Below are positions 8,046 through 17,553 of a stretch of DNA of 64,000 bases, piece by piece. Source of the DNA: Verrucomicrobiota bacterium (GTDB taxonomy: Bacteria; Verrucomicrobiota; Verrucomicrobiia; CAIQCK01). The stretch covers positions 158,731-222,730 of the forward strand of contig JAPLTX010000061.1 in assembly GCA_026397915.1 (NCBI GenBank), written 5' to 3'. The notes under the pieces were generated by a model. It saw only the letters and a list, made by a program, of their open reading frames with translations. It had not been told where the DNA came from and searched no databases. Positions within the stretch are counted from its first letter, which is position 1, and each line of letters starts with the position of its first letter. A program made the translations under genes and the position numbers.

Positions 8046-9272
8046 TTACTCTCCTTTGTTGAACTCGACGTAGGCTTCCGTCAGATCCGTCGTGTAGGCG
8101 GTGAACGTGCCATCGCCAAGGTTGAGATCCACGCGGACGGTAAACTCCGGCTGTGCGAGGACTTTCTTCATGCGCCTTGTCGGAACGCCCGTCGGCGCGC
8201 CGCCGGTGACGGCGTGGACCTTGTCGTAGTAGAGGTCGAGTTTGTCCGGGTCCACCTGCGCGCCGCTGTAGCCGACGGCACAAAGGACGCGGCCCCAGTT
8301 CGGGTCGCCGCCGGACCACGCGGACTTGGTGAGCATGGAGTTGGCGACGGCCTTGGCCGCCATACGCGCGTCGGCATCGCTGGCTGCGCCGGTGATCTCG
8401 ACGTTGATGAACTTGGTGACGCATTCGCCGTCGCGGACGATCGCCTGTGCCATCTTCAACATGACGAAGTTCAATGCCTCCTGGAACTTCGGGTAGTCGG
8501 GATGTTCGAACGTCAGCGGCACGTTTCCAGCCATGCCGTTGGCAAGGATAATGACGGTGTCGTTGGTGCTCGTGTCGTTGTCCACGCTGATGCGGTTGAA
8601 CGACTGGTCGGCGGCGGCGCGCAACGCCTTGTCGAGGCAGTTGGTGCTAACGGTGGCGTCCGTGGTGATGAAACAGAACATTGTCGCCAGCGACGGATTG
8701 ATCATACCCGCGCCCTTGGCGATGGCACCGATGCGAACCTCGCGATCGTTGATCTTCAACGTCACCGAGATTTCCTTCGGATTCTTGTCAGTGGTCATGA
8801 TGGCGCGCGCCGTGGCGGCGCCGCCTTCGTCGCTGAGTATCTGCTCGGCAGCGCGGATGCCGGCGAGCACGTTTTCCATCGGCAGGTTCACGCCAATGCG
8901 GCCGGTGGAGGCCACCAGCACCTCGTGAGGCGCGACGGCGAGCAGTTCGGCAGTCAGGCGGGCCATATCGAGCGCGTCCTTCATGCCTTTTTCACCGGTG
9001 CAGGCGTTGGCGTTGCCGCTGTTGGCGACGATGGCTTGGGCGCGGCCCTTGGCGATGTGCTTCTGCGAAATGCGCACGGGCGCGGCCTTGACCTGGTTGC
9101 TGGTGAACACGGCAGCCGCGTGGGCCGGCATCATCGAGACGATCAATGCCAGATCGAGCGGTGAGTCCTTCTCGGACTTGCCGGCCGGCTTGATGCCGCA
9201 ATGAACACCCGCAGCGCGGAACCCCTTGGCGGCGGTAATGCCGCCGGGAATGACTTTGTATTTCGCTTTCAT
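8046..9272 (-). CDS. argJ: Bifunctional glutamate N-acetyltransferase / ornithine acetyltransferase
   Basis: Ntn-hydrolase-like enzyme that transfers the acetyl group from acetylornithine to glutamate, closing the acetyl cycle. The 408-residue precursor contains the autocleavage site KGAGMINPSLATMF; T197 is expected to become the N-terminal nucleophile of the beta chain. VASTGRIGVNLPM (oxyanion region) and KSAWSGGDPNWGR are conserved. No separate argA or argE is seen in the window, consistent with the cyclic pathway. It lies 31 bp after argC and 48 bp before argB on the minus strand. Confidence 0.95.
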   Translation of the reverse strand: MKAKYKVIPGGITAAKGFRAAGVHCGIKPAGKSEKDSPLDLALIVSMMPAHAAAVFTSNQVKAAPVRISQKHIAKGRAQAIVANSGNANACTGEKGMKDALDMARLTAELLAVAPHEVLVASTGRIGVNLPMENVLAGIRAAEQILSDEGGAATARAIMTTDKNPKEISVTLKINDREVRIGAIAKGAGMINPSLATMFCFITTDATVSTNCLDKALRAAADQSFNRISVDNDTSTNDTVIILANGMAGNVPLTFEHPDYPKFQEALNFVMLKMAQAIVRDGECVTKFINVEITGAASDADARMAAKAVANSMLTKSAWSGGDPNWGRVLCAVGYSGAQVDPDKLDLYYDKVHAVTGGAPTGVPTRRMKKVLAQPEFTVRVDLNLGDGTFTAYTTDLTEAYVEFNKGE

Positions 9273-9303
9273 TTTGTTTTCGGGACCGGTCGGTTGGGAC
9301 CGG

Positions 9304-10332
9304 TCAAACCAGTCCAGTTGTCTCGTCGAGGCCGCACATCAGGTTCAACGACTGCACCGCCTGGCCGCCGGCGCCTTTGACGATGTTGTCCACCGCGCTA
9401 AGCGCGATCAGCCGGTTGGTGCGTGGGTCAATGCGCACGGCCACGTCGAGGAAGTTGGTGCCGGCAATGTTCTTGGTGTCCGGCAGCCGGCCCGGCTCCA
9501 TGACGCGCACGAACGGCTCGTTCCGGTAAAAATCCTCGTAGAGCTTCTGCGCGTCCGCCTGCGACAGTGGCCTGGCCAGATCAAAATAGACGGTCGTGTG
9601 GATACCGCGGTTGATCGGCACCAGCGTCGGTGTGAAACTGATGATGACCGGCGTCGCCGCCAGCAGGCTTAGCTCCTGCTCGATCTCCGAGAGATGCCGG
9701 TGTTTCGGCAAACCGTAGGCGCGCACGCTCTCGTTGCACTCAATGAAAAGGTAGTCCGGCTCCGCCTTGCGCCCGGCGCCGGAAGGGCTGCTGAGCGAGT
9801 TGGCGACGATGCCAACGGTTTTGACGACTTTGTTTTTCAACGCGGGCGCCGACGCCAGAATGATGCTGGTCGGATAGCAACCCGGCGAGGCAACGAGCCG
9901 CGCCTTGCGGATGACGTCGCGCCGGAGTTCCGGGCTACCATAGACGGCTTCCTTCAGCAGCGCCGGTGCCGGATGGTCGTGCGCGTAGAAATCCTTGTAA
10001 ACCTCCGCGCTCCGCAACCGGAAATCGGCGCTGAGGTCAATGACCCGCAGCCCTTTTTCCAGCAGCGGCACGGCGAACTCCGCCGCCACGCCGTGCGGCA
10101 GCGCCAGAAACGCCACCTCCGCCTGCCGCGCGATGTCGTCCACTTTCGGCTCGGTGAAAACGAGTTTGCTGCGGCTGGCAAACTTGGGGAAGGCTTTGCC
10201 GAGCGGCTGGCCCGCCTGTTGGCGCGACGTGACACAGGTCAGCTCGACGGCGGGATGCGACAGCAGCAGCCGCACCAGCTCTTCGCCGGTGTAGCCGCTG
10301 GCTCCGACAATGGCGACTTTGACCTTGCTCAT
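9304..10332 (-). CDS. argC: N-acetyl-gamma-glutamyl-phosphate reductase
   Basis: NADPH-dependent reduction of acetylglutamyl phosphate to the semialdehyde. It has 342 residues, with the NADP-binding motif GASGYTG (10-16) and catalytic C152 in ASPGCYPTS. It is the first gene of the arginine operon, directly downstream of rpsI and separated from it by an intrinsic terminator. Only about 45 bp remain between that terminator and the ATG, so the arginine promoter must be very compact or transcription partly reads through from rplM-rpsI. Confidence 0.95.
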   Translation of the reverse strand: MSKVKVAIVGASGYTGEELVRLLLSHPAVELTCVTSRQQAGQPLGKAFPKFASRSKLVFTEPKVDDIARQAEVAFLALPHGVAAEFAVPLLEKGLRVIDLSADFRLRSAEVYKDFYAHDHPAPALLKEAVYGSPELRRDVIRKARLVASPGCYPTSIILASAPALKNKVVKTVGIVANSLSSPSGAGRKAEPDYLFIECNESVRAYGLPKHRHLSEIEQELSLLAATPVIISFTPTLVPINRGIHTTVYFDLARPLSQADAQKLYEDFYRNEPFVRVMEPGRLPDTKNIAGTNFLDVAVRIDPRTNRLIALSAVDNIVKGAGGQAVQSLNLMCGLDETTGLV

Positions 10333-10377
10333 GTTACCTCGGTGCGCGGTGCCTTCATGTTGCGCCGTGCAAAAAGC

Positions 10378-10407
10378 AAAAAACCCCGACGGTCAGCCGG
10401 GGCTTTT
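10378..10407 (-). terminator. Intrinsic terminator after rpsI
   Basis: On the minus strand a CCCCG/CGGGG stem (7 positions with one mismatch, 5-nt loop) is followed by TTTTTT. It is placed 21 bases after the rpsI stop and before argC. A-rich sequence on the other side (CTTTT on plus) would also allow weak bidirectional function. Confidence 0.75.
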
Positions 10408-10427
10408 CGCATAGTTCGAAAATCCGA

Positions 10428-10862
10428 CTAACGCTTCGAGAACTGGAACCGCTTGCGGGCGCCGGGCTGGCCGTATTTCTTGCGCTCGCGCATCCTCGAA
10501 TCACGCGTCAACATGCCGGCGCTCTTGAGCTTCGGCCGCAGCGTGACGTCCACCTTGTTCAACGCCCGTGCAACACCATGACGCACCGCGCCGGCTTGGC
10601 CGTTCGGGCCACCGCCGGTGACGTTGACGAAAACGTCAAACTTTCCAGCCGTTTCGGTCAGCTTCAGCGGCTGCTGAATGACGGTCCGATGCGACTCGAT
10701 GGGAAAATAGTCTTCCACCAGCTTGCCATTGACGGTCCATTTGCCAGTGCCGGGCGCGAGACGGACGCGCGCGATGGCAGTCTTGCGGCGGCCGACGGCC
10801 CATGTGTATTGCTGGAGTTTTTGCTGCCGGGCGGCGGCGGTTGAAATTGCGATAGGTGCCAT
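10428..10862 (-). CDS. rpsI: 30S ribosomal protein S9
   Basis: A 144-residue S9 whose C-terminal tail (RKKYGQPGARKRFQFSKR) reaches the P-site tRNA in known ribosomes. The core motif YTWAVGRRKTAIARVRL marks the start of the conserved domain at about residue 19; the first 18 residues are a variable extension. It follows rplM by 19 bp in the universal rplM-rpsI pair and ends at an intrinsic terminator. Confidence 0.97.
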   Translation of the reverse strand: MAPIAISTAAARQQKLQQYTWAVGRRKTAIARVRLAPGTGKWTVNGKLVEDYFPIESHRTVIQQPLKLTETAGKFDVFVNVTGGGPNGQAGAVRHGVARALNKVDVTLRPKLKSAGMLTRDSRMRERKKYGQPGARKRFQFSKR

Positions 10863-10881
10863 GTGTGTCTCGAAAATTCGC

Positions 10882-11313
10882 TCAGTTCAACGTCATCGGC
10901 TTGGGTTGCTGCGCGCTGTGCGGATGATCGGCGCCAGCGTAAATCTTCAGCTTCGTCAGCATCTGCTTGCCGAGCCGGTTCTTTGGGAGCATGCCTTTGA
11001 CAGCATGCTCGATGATGTTCTCAGGATGCTTGGCGCGCACTTCGGCGACGGTGCGATACCTTTCGCCGCCCCGCCAACCGGAATAGCTCATGTAGGTCTT
11101 CTGCTCTTCCTTCTTTCCGGTGAGCTTGACCTGCGCGGCGTTGATGACGATGACGAAGTCGCCAGCGTCCAAGTGGGGCGTGTAAGTAGGTTTGTCCTTG
11201 CCGCGCAAGGCGTTGGCGACCTTGACGGCCAGCCGGCCCAACACGACACCTTTGGCATCAAACACATGCCACTGACGCGATATCTCTAACGTTTTAGGCA
11301 AAAAAGTCTTCAC
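10882..11313 (-). CDS. rplM: 50S ribosomal protein L13
   Basis: A 143-residue L13 with RQWHVFDAKGVVLGRLA near the N-terminus, the GKDKPTYTPHLDAGDFV core and KGMLPKNRLGKQM near the C-terminus. It is a large-subunit assembly protein. It is the first gene of the rplM-rpsI operon, with a clear sigma-70-type promoter 25-54 bp upstream. Confidence 0.97.
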   Translation of the reverse strand: MKTFLPKTLEISRQWHVFDAKGVVLGRLAVKVANALRGKDKPTYTPHLDAGDFVIVINAAQVKLTGKKEEQKTYMSYSGWRGGERYRTVAEVRAKHPENIIEHAVKGMLPKNRLGKQMLTKLKIYAGADHPHSAQQPKPMTLN

Positions 11314-11337
11314 ATGTTCCAGAAATTAAGGGCGCAG

Positions 11338-11367
11338 ACACTAGCGACCGACCCCCAACCCTGTCAA
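11338..11367 (-). promoter_or_regulatory. Sigma-70-type promoter of rplM-rpsI
   Basis: On the minus strand, TTGACA (11367-11362) and TAGTGT (11343-11338) are separated by 18 bp. The -35 box is perfect consensus. The predicted transcript would begin about 20 bases before the rplM ATG at 11313, leaving little room for an autogenous leader structure. Confidence 0.7.
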
Positions 11368-11477
11368 CCACTTTTCTGGCAGAAATCGAAAATACTTCAA
11401 AAAAACGCCGCCGCCCCGTTGCCAAGTCGCCGAACGATGTCACCAGTTCAACAAGCTGAACCAAGCAGGATTCGGCT

Positions 11478-11858
11478 CTAGAATCCGTGGCTTGAGCGCG
11501 CCCACCGGATGCTGGCGCAGGCTAATGTCACCGCGATGATCCAGATGCCCACTACCCATCGAGGCTTATACTGGCGCTTAATACCGATGCCGGCTTCGTC
11601 CAGCGCCCAAGTCAGTAAAATAGCGGCCGGAAAACCAAGGACCATGATGACGGCAATCCACGCCCAATCCGGCGCGCCGACAAACCAACGACCAACCGGC
11701 CTGAAAACCTTGTCCAATTTGTTAACTGCCCAGTTGGCAATCGGGTGTGAACCGCTACCCAAGGCCGAGACCACCACCTCGAGCAGAATCACGGCGCCGA
11801 TGGCCCCCAGCACCGCCCCGGCGACCCGCAATAGCTGGTGTCGCAAACGTTTCATCAT
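11478..11858 (-). CDS. Small inner-membrane protein downstream of prmA
   Basis: About 126 residues with three likely transmembrane segments: VAGAVLGAIGAVILLEVVVS, WIAVIMVLGFPAAILLTWAL and VVGIWIIAVTLACASI. I do not recognise a family. The start at 11858 is chosen because it gives an ATGA overlap with the prmA stop; the longer frame runs back into prmA. It is probably cotranscribed with prmA. A loop containing GRWFVGAPDWA lies between the first two segments. Confidence 0.6.
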   Translation of the reverse strand: MMKRLRHQLLRVAGAVLGAIGAVILLEVVVSALGSGSHPIANWAVNKLDKVFRPVGRWFVGAPDWAWIAVIMVLGFPAAILLTWALDEAGIGIKRQYKPRWVVGIWIIAVTLACASIRWARSSHGF

Positions 11859-12796
11859 GGCTTCCGGCGCATCGCCCACGAAGTCCAGCCGCCCGCGCTT
11901 TCCTGCGTCACGCGGCGCCAGCCGAGCCGGCGAAACACCGCCGTCACCCGCCGGGCGTCACGATCCAGCACACCGGCCAGCGCCAGCGTGCCGCCGGGCC
12001 GCACCAGCCGCGTGAGCCGGCGCGCGTTGCCCACCAACACGTCGGCGGCGAGATTGGCGGTGACCAAGCTGAACTTGGCGGCCGGGCCGCGGATGGATGG
12101 CGTGCTGACGTTCAGAGGAAAATTCTCCAATGTGCTCTTGAAGATGTTCATCCGGCGCTCCACGCGGTTGAGCTTCATATTCGCCCGCGCCACGCGCACC
12201 GCCTGGCGGTCGTAATCGAACCCAATCACCGGCGCATAACCCAGCCGCGCCGCCGTAATTGCCAGAATGCCAGTGCCGCATCCGCAGTCAAGCAAGGAGA
12301 GCGGCTCCTGCATTGACGCTTTACCCCTTGACGCCTTCACTCGCTCAACCATCCGTAAACAGAACGCCGTCGTCGGATGATGTCCGGTGCCGAAAGCGAG
12401 CGTCGGGTCAATCTCAATCACCACCTGCCCATCGCGCGCCTGCAACTTCGACCACGTCGGCTTCACCACCAGCGTCGGCGAAACCCGCACCGGCTCGAAA
12501 CTGTTCCGCCACGCGCGCGCCCAGTCTTTCGCGCAAATCACCTTGCGCCGCACACGGATCGGGCCGGGCGCAAGGCCGAGGTCGCACAAGATGTCGCGAA
12601 ACGCCCGCACCGAACGCAGGATTTTCACCGTCCCGCGCCGCGCCGGCATGAACAGCGAAATCTCCGCGCGGTCGCCGCTCGCCGGCATCCAGCTCGTCGG
12701 CCATTGGCCGGCCAGCGAACGCAGGTGCATCGTGAACGCCGGCTCCAGCCGTCGCGGCACCGTCACCAGAATCTGTTGCAGTTTTCCGTGAGTCAT
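11855..12796 (-). CDS. prmA: Ribosomal protein L11 methyltransferase (PrmA-like)
   Basis: SAM-dependent class I methyltransferase of the PrmA family, which trimethylates ribosomal protein L11 in characterised bacteria. Diagnostic motifs are FGTGHHPTT and the SAM loop LLDCGCGTGILAITAARL, followed by VTANLAADVL. The start at ATG 12796 (MTHGKLQQILVTVPRR) gives 313 residues, close to family length; the frame extends upstream without homology. The N-terminal L11-recognition domain is basic and divergent. It is divergently placed from the phosphodiesterase gene and followed by a small membrane protein with a 4-bp overlap. Confidence 0.88.
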   Translation of the reverse strand: MTHGKLQQILVTVPRRLEPAFTMHLRSLAGQWPTSWMPASGDRAEISLFMPARRGTVKILRSVRAFRDILCDLGLAPGPIRVRRKVICAKDWARAWRNSFEPVRVSPTLVVKPTWSKLQARDGQVVIEIDPTLAFGTGHHPTTAFCLRMVERVKASRGKASMQEPLSLLDCGCGTGILAITAARLGYAPVIGFDYDRQAVRVARANMKLNRVERRMNIFKSTLENFPLNVSTPSIRGPAAKFSLVTANLAADVLVGNARRLTRLVRPGGTLALAGVLDRDARRVTAVFRRLGWRRVTQESAGGWTSWAMRRKP

Positions 12797-12878
12797 CTTA
12801 TTTGTGTTTTGGAGTCGGACGCGCCCTCCGCAATTATGCTGGCGTGGCGGCCCGACAAAAGTCAATGTCGTATCGGTA

Positions 12879-13358
12879 ATGAAAATCGGTCTCATCAGCG
12901 ACACGCACGGTCATCTCGATCCGCGGATCGCCGTGTTGTTCGCAGGCGTCGAGCACATCCTGCACGCTGGCGACATCGGCGACGAATCACTCCTCGCCAC
13001 GTTGCGCGCCGTCGCGCCCGTCACGGCCGTGCTCGGCAACACTGATCGCGGCCTGCGCGACCAAGGTTTCCGCGACATGGAGCGCCGCACGCTCGGCGGG
13101 AAGACATTTCTCCTCCTCCACACCGGCCGTCCGTCCGACCTCACCGAAGACGTGCGCCGGATGATATTCGCTGGCGGCAAACCCAACATGGTCGTCTTTG
13201 GCCACACGCACCACCCGGAACAGATCGTCGAGAACGGCGTCATGTTCGTCAACCCCGGCTCCGCCAGCCGCCCGCGCATGCACCGTCCTCCCACCGTCGC
13301 CATCGCCGAGATCCACCCCGACGGTCGCCTCGAAGTGCGCTGGCTGAAGCTCGGTTAA
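12879..13358 (+). CDS. YfcE/MJ0936-type metallophosphoesterase
   Basis: A 159-residue calcineurin-like phosphodiesterase. The metal-binding motifs are in order: SDTHGHLD, AGDIGD, LGNTDR, FGHTHHPE and NPGS. The position that usually reads HG after the central strand is LLHTGR here, a minor departure. The physiological substrate of the YfcE family is not established; relatives hydrolyse phosphodiesters in vitro. ATG 12879 is chosen because it begins directly at the conserved first strand (MKIGLISDTH). An imperfect inverted repeat follows the stop. Confidence 0.85.
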   Translation: MKIGLISDTHGHLDPRIAVLFAGVEHILHAGDIGDESLLATLRAVAPVTAVLGNTDRGLRDQGFRDMERRTLGGKTFLLLHTGRPSDLTEDVRRMIFAGGKPNMVVFGHTHHPEQIVENGVMFVNPGSASRPRMHRPPTVAIAEIHPDGRLEVRWLKLG

Positions 13359-13364
13359 GTGGCT

Positions 13365-13421
13365 AAGCTTCCAAGCTCGCCCAGCACGTTCCAACACACC
13401 GGCAGGCGAGCCTAGAAGCTT
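13365..13421. terminator. Two-part inverted repeat after the phosphodiesterase gene
   Basis: AAGCTTC plus AGCTCGCC on the left can pair with GGCGAGC plus GAAGCTT on the right, with small internal bulges and a loop of about 23 nt. There is no T tract, so it may be a Rho-independent terminator remnant or an mRNA 3' stabiliser. Confidence 0.4.
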
Positions 13422-13521
13422 GAACAATCGGCCGCCAGCAAGTAGGCGGTTGATATTCGCGCCTGACTGGGCCAAGTTAGACGCGTTTTAACACCACAGG
13501 CAAACATGGAGGCATCGTTTC

Positions 13522-16500
13522 ATGACTAAGCTAGCTGAAAACTCGTCGTCCGGCCCCGGGCCACGCCACGGGAAGAAATGGTTGTTTGTGCTGGGCGGTT
13601 TGCTGGCTGTTCTCGTCCTGCTCGTCTTGCTCACGCCGGTCATCACCGACGCGGTCGTCCGACCGAAGGTCGTCACCGCAATGCGCGACTCGCTGAACGG
13701 CGAGCCAACGATCGGCAGGTTGTCGTTCTCGCTGTTCAGCGGGCTGGAGGTTGCGGACCTCCGCATCGGCAATCCGTCGGGGTTCTCCACCGGGCCGTGC
13801 GTCACTGTTGAACGCGTCACCGCCGATCCGAGCCTGCTATCGCTGCTGGGCGGCAAGCTGGTTCTCAACGGCAGTCTCCGCGTCGTGAAGCCGCAGGTTT
13901 TCATCGAGCAGGATGCCAAGGGCCGGCTCAACGTCTCCTGTCTCGCCAAGGAGCAGAAACCGACTGCACCACCCGCGGCTGCGGTTGCGGCTGCGCTGAC
14001 AGAGAAAAAACCGGCGACAGACATGGCCGTGGCCGCGCCGTTCGTAATCGCAAGCCTTCTCATCGAAGACCTCGGCATCAGCCTTAAGACGCCTGCCCTG
14101 CCGCAGCCCGTCGCGTTGTCGCCTCTCCGGATCGAGACGCGCGTGGACACGCTCGACAAGCCGGTGACGTTTCTCATCAAGAACGCCGACGGCTCGCTCG
14201 ACGTGAAGGGCCACGTGCTCGCCGCGCGCGACGGCAAACTCGACATCGCCAACCTCAAGGCCGAACTCGACTACACCATCGCGCCCGCGCTGCTGGCGCC
14301 GTTGACTCCCGCGCTCAGCTCGCTCGGTTCGCTGAAGCGCTTTGAAGGAACGCTGGCCGGCGCGGGGCATTTTGCGCTCGACGGCATGGCGAAGCCGTCC
14401 GGCAAAGGCCGGCTCACACTCGACCTGCCGCAGGTCGCGCTCGAACTTGCCGCCGGAGGGACCAACGTCGTTCAGACTTTCAGGCCGGGCACGATCCAGT
14501 TCGTTTACGAGTTCAAGGCGCGCGACGCCCGCCAGACCGACCTCGACTGGCAGTTCGCGTCGCCGGCCGTGTCGGTGGTGATGAAAGGCGTCGCCACGGC
14601 CGACCCGGCAGCGCCGGGGCTGGAAGGCGACGTCATGGTGACGGCGGATATCGCAGCGCTTGGCGAGCGGTTCCCCGGCGTTGTTGCGGCCGATCGGAAA
14701 CTGCAAGGGCGTATCGCCGGCGGCATCAAGAACCTCAAGGCGTCGGCGAAGACCATCGCAGGCAACCTCGACATCCGCGGCGAAGGTCTCGCCGAAGTCG
14801 GGCCGGGCGGCGCACTGGTGCCATTGGTGAGAGACCTCGCGGCACGGCTGCAGCTTGCGGTGGATGTCGAGAAGGGCATCTATCGTGTCGAATCGCTTGA
14901 TGCTCACGTGGACGACGCACTCAACGCCAAGGGCCGGTTTCGGTTCGAAAAGAAAGACGCCGGCTCCGCATTCGAGGTTGATCTGCGCGTCGGCGCCGAT
15001 CTCGACGCGTTGATGGCCAAAGCGCGGCGGTTCACCGACCTGATTCCGCCGACGCTACCGCTGGCCGGCCGCGTGGACGCGCATCTGATCATTCCGCCTG
15101 AGACGAGCGGACAGGCCGGCACACCACTGAATCTCCAAGTCGAGATCAACGGCCTCAAAACGTCGGGCGTCCAGATGCCTTACGGTGAACTAGATGTGAC
15201 CGGTGTCGGCGCGCCCGGCTGGACGAAGGTTGAGTTCAAGTCGTTCAGCATGATGGCGAGAGTCTTGCTTGCGGGCGCGGCGGCGGGCCGGCAACCGCTG
15301 GAAATCAAAGCGGCGGGCCGAGGCACGGTGGACCTCGACGCGGGGCGTTACGAAATGCCGGAGTTACGTGTCGATTTGCCTGGCGCGGCGTTGGCCGCAG
15401 CCGCATCCGTGGTGCTGCCAAAGAGTGGCGATATCGGTGCAGCGACAGCGAGGGCGGCCGCAAACGCCGCCGCCAACGTCCAGCCGTTGTTTGATCTCGC
15501 GCGCGTCTGGGGCGTGTCGCTCGACGGCATGGATGGCAGCGGCAACATTACCGCGCAGCTTGAAGCCGACGGCACGCTCGCTCAGTTCGCCGTGAAGAAG
15601 CTGCACGCCGAGGTGAAGGACTTTGCGATGACCGGACCGAAAGCGCCGGATGGCATCCGCTGGCCGCAGTCGTTGACGTGCGACATCGTCACGACGGTCA
15701 ACGCCGCCGATCCGTTGAAGACGCCCATCGAGATCGTTTCCGGCGCGGCGCGTCTCGCCGGTGTCGAGGTCACGTCGCTGAAAGGCAAACTCGCGCTCGA
15801 CCCGAAGAGCGACCAGAGCGATTTGCAAATTGCCGGCTCGCTGAATCTGGCGGCGTTGGCGGCGACTGCGCCCGGTTATTTCAAAGCCGCGACCGTGGCG
15901 GGCGGCGCAGGCCCGTTCGAGATGCGCCTGCGCGGCGCGTTGCTCGGCGCGAAACAGGACATTGCCGCGAAGCTCGATCTGCCGGAGACAACGCTGAAGC
16001 CGGCCAAACTGGCGGGCGGGGCTATCTCACTCGGCAAACCGTCGCTCGATGTGCAGGCCAGTCTCGACTCGGCGAGCCGCGCCTATCGCGTCACGCGCGC
16101 CAGCTTGAAGACGGCGCTGGCCAACCTCGACGCGCAGGGCGACGTCGCGCTCGACGCGCAAGGCAAGCTCGCCACGTTGGACGGCCACTTTGAAGGCGCG
16201 GCGGACCTCACCACACTCGGCACTGTGGCTGTCGCCGTCGGCGCGCTGGCCGACGCCACCGAGCTGGCGGGCAATCTCAAGGTCGCCGCGGACGTCAAGG
16301 CCGGCGGCGGCGCGTTTCCCTACACCGCCACGCTCACGGGCCAAGGCGTTCATTTCAAAGGCCAGCAGACCAAGGGCATCGCGATTGACGAACCGGAGCC
16401 GGTCGTGAAGCTCGCCGGCACGTTCGCGAACACGAAGGACGGGTTTACCGTCTCCATCGAGACCGGCAGCGAGCTGCGCGCCCAAGTCGCGCGCGGCACC

Positions 16501-17550
16501 GTCAGCGGCACGATCCGCTCGGTGGCCAACCAGCCGTTGTCCGCCGAAAACCTCGTGGCCGACCTGACCTACGACGCGGCACGATTGAAGCCACTGCTGG
16601 CTGCGTTCGACGCTGGCGAAATCCGCGGCGCGGGACCGCAACCCGTGTCCATCGCGTTCACCGGCCCACTCTCGCCTGGTGCCAACACGCTCGCGTGGAT
16701 GGGCGGCATCTCGCTCGCCGCCAAGCTCAGCTACGGGACCTATGCATACACCGACATAACCGTTGAGGGGCCGCCGATCGCCATCGAGATGAAAGGCGGC
16801 CGGCTCCCGCTGGACTACGCATGCAAGATCAACTGCGGCGCAACCTCCCTCAAAGGCAACGCGGACGTGAACCAGCGCACGCAGCTAGCGCTCTCGGCCA
16901 AGGATGTTGGGCTGACGCTAGGTCTCGTGAAGTTCCTCGGTTTCCTCAACTCCATCATCAACGTCGAGAAAGGGTCGATCCAAGGGACTGCCTCGCTCGA
17001 CGCAAACCTCGCTTACGAAGGACCGCTGCCGTTGCCGACACCGCCCAACCTGACGGACCTGCTCGCCGCCAAGCTGACGGGCAAGGGAAGTTACTCGGCG
17101 AACAACCTGCGCATCCAAGGCTCGCAGATGCTGAACGATATCATCAACTTCGTGGGCCAGCCCGGCACGGACGCGGTCGGCGACATCCAGCCGACGAACT
17201 TTGTCATCGAGCGCGGCGAGTTCCGGATGGACAAGGCCATCATGCATCTCAACGGGCTGGAACTAACGCTCGCGGGCACCGTGCGGTTCGACCAGACGCT
17301 CGACATGCAGGTCGGCGTGCCGATGCCGAAGCGCATCCGCGATGCCAACGCCACCGTCGCCCAGTATCTGCCTGCGGCGGTCACCATTCCCGTGCGCGGC
17401 CGGGTCGGCGCCACACAAGTGGACTACAACGCGGCCGCGACCGGAGCGTTGAAGGAAGCGGGCGCGGGCGCGCTCAAAGGCAAAGCCGGCGACCTTCTCA
17501 AGGGCAAGGCCGGTGATCTCCTGAAGGGTCTCTTCGGCGGCAGCAAATAG
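13522..17550 (+). CDS. AsmA-family (DUF748-like) giant envelope protein
   Basis: A 1342-residue protein with one N-terminal membrane anchor (WLFVLGGLLAVLVLLVLLTP, residues about 24-43) and a very long periplasmic beta-rich region. The first domain (VTAMRDSLNGEPTIGRLSFS ... LEVADLRIGNPSGF) is typical of AsmA/DUF748 proteins, and the C-terminal AsmA-2-like part ends with DQTLDMQVGVPMP. AsmA/YhdP-type proteins are thought to form bridges for phospholipid transfer to the outer membrane. The extreme C-terminus repeats KGKAGDLL, probably amphipathic helices. It is monocistronic, with a 3-bp gap to the convergent PHP gene. Confidence 0.85.
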   Translation: MTKLAENSSSGPGPRHGKKWLFVLGGLLAVLVLLVLLTPVITDAVVRPKVVTAMRDSLNGEPTIGRLSFSLFSGLEVADLRIGNPSGFSTGPCVTVERVTADPSLLSLLGGKLVLNGSLRVVKPQVFIEQDAKGRLNVSCLAKEQKPTAPPAAAVAAALTEKKPATDMAVAAPFVIASLLIEDLGISLKTPALPQPVALSPLRIETRVDTLDKPVTFLIKNADGSLDVKGHVLAARDGKLDIANLKAELDYTIAPALLAPLTPALSSLGSLKRFEGTLAGAGHFALDGMAKPSGKGRLTLDLPQVALELAAGGTNVVQTFRPGTIQFVYEFKARDARQTDLDWQFASPAVSVVMKGVATADPAAPGLEGDVMVTADIAALGERFPGVVAADRKLQGRIAGGIKNLKASAKTIAGNLDIRGEGLAEVGPGGALVPLVRDLAARLQLAVDVEKGIYRVESLDAHVDDALNAKGRFRFEKKDAGSAFEVDLRVGADLDALMAKARRFTDLIPPTLPLAGRVDAHLIIPPETSGQAGTPLNLQVEINGLKTSGVQMPYGELDVTGVGAPGWTKVEFKSFSMMARVLLAGAAAGRQPLEIKAAGRGTVDLDAGRYEMPELRVDLPGAALAAAASVVLPKSGDIGAATARAAANAAANVQPLFDLARVWGVSLDGMDGSGNITAQLEADGTLAQFAVKKLHAEVKDFAMTGPKAPDGIRWPQSLTCDIVTTVNAADPLKTPIEIVSGAARLAGVEVTSLKGKLALDPKSDQSDLQIAGSLNLAALAATAPGYFKAATVAGGAGPFEMRLRGALLGAKQDIAAKLDLPETTLKPAKLAGGAISLGKPSLDVQASLDSASRAYRVTRASLKTALANLDAQGDVALDAQGKLATLDGHFEGAADLTTLGTVAVAVGALADATELAGNLKVAADVKAGGGAFPYTATLTGQGVHFKGQQTKGIAIDEPEPVVKLAGTFANTKDGFTVSIETGSELRAQVARGTVSGTIRSVANQPLSAENLVADLTYDAARLKPLLAAFDAGEIRGAGPQPVSIAFTGPLSPGANTLAWMGGISLAAKLSYGTYAYTDITVEGPPIAIEMKGGRLPLDYACKINCGATSLKGNADVNQRTQLALSAKDVGLTLGLVKFLGFLNSIINVEKGSIQGTASLDANLAYEGPLPLPTPPNLTDLLAAKLTGKGSYSANNLRIQGSQMLNDIINFVGQPGTDAVGDIQPTNFVIERGEFRMDKAIMHLNGLELTLAGTVRFDQTLDMQVGVPMPKRIRDANATVAQYLPAAVTIPVRGRVGATQVDYNAAATGALKEAGAGALKGKAGDLLKGKAGDLLKGLFGGSK

Positions 17551-17553
17551 AAC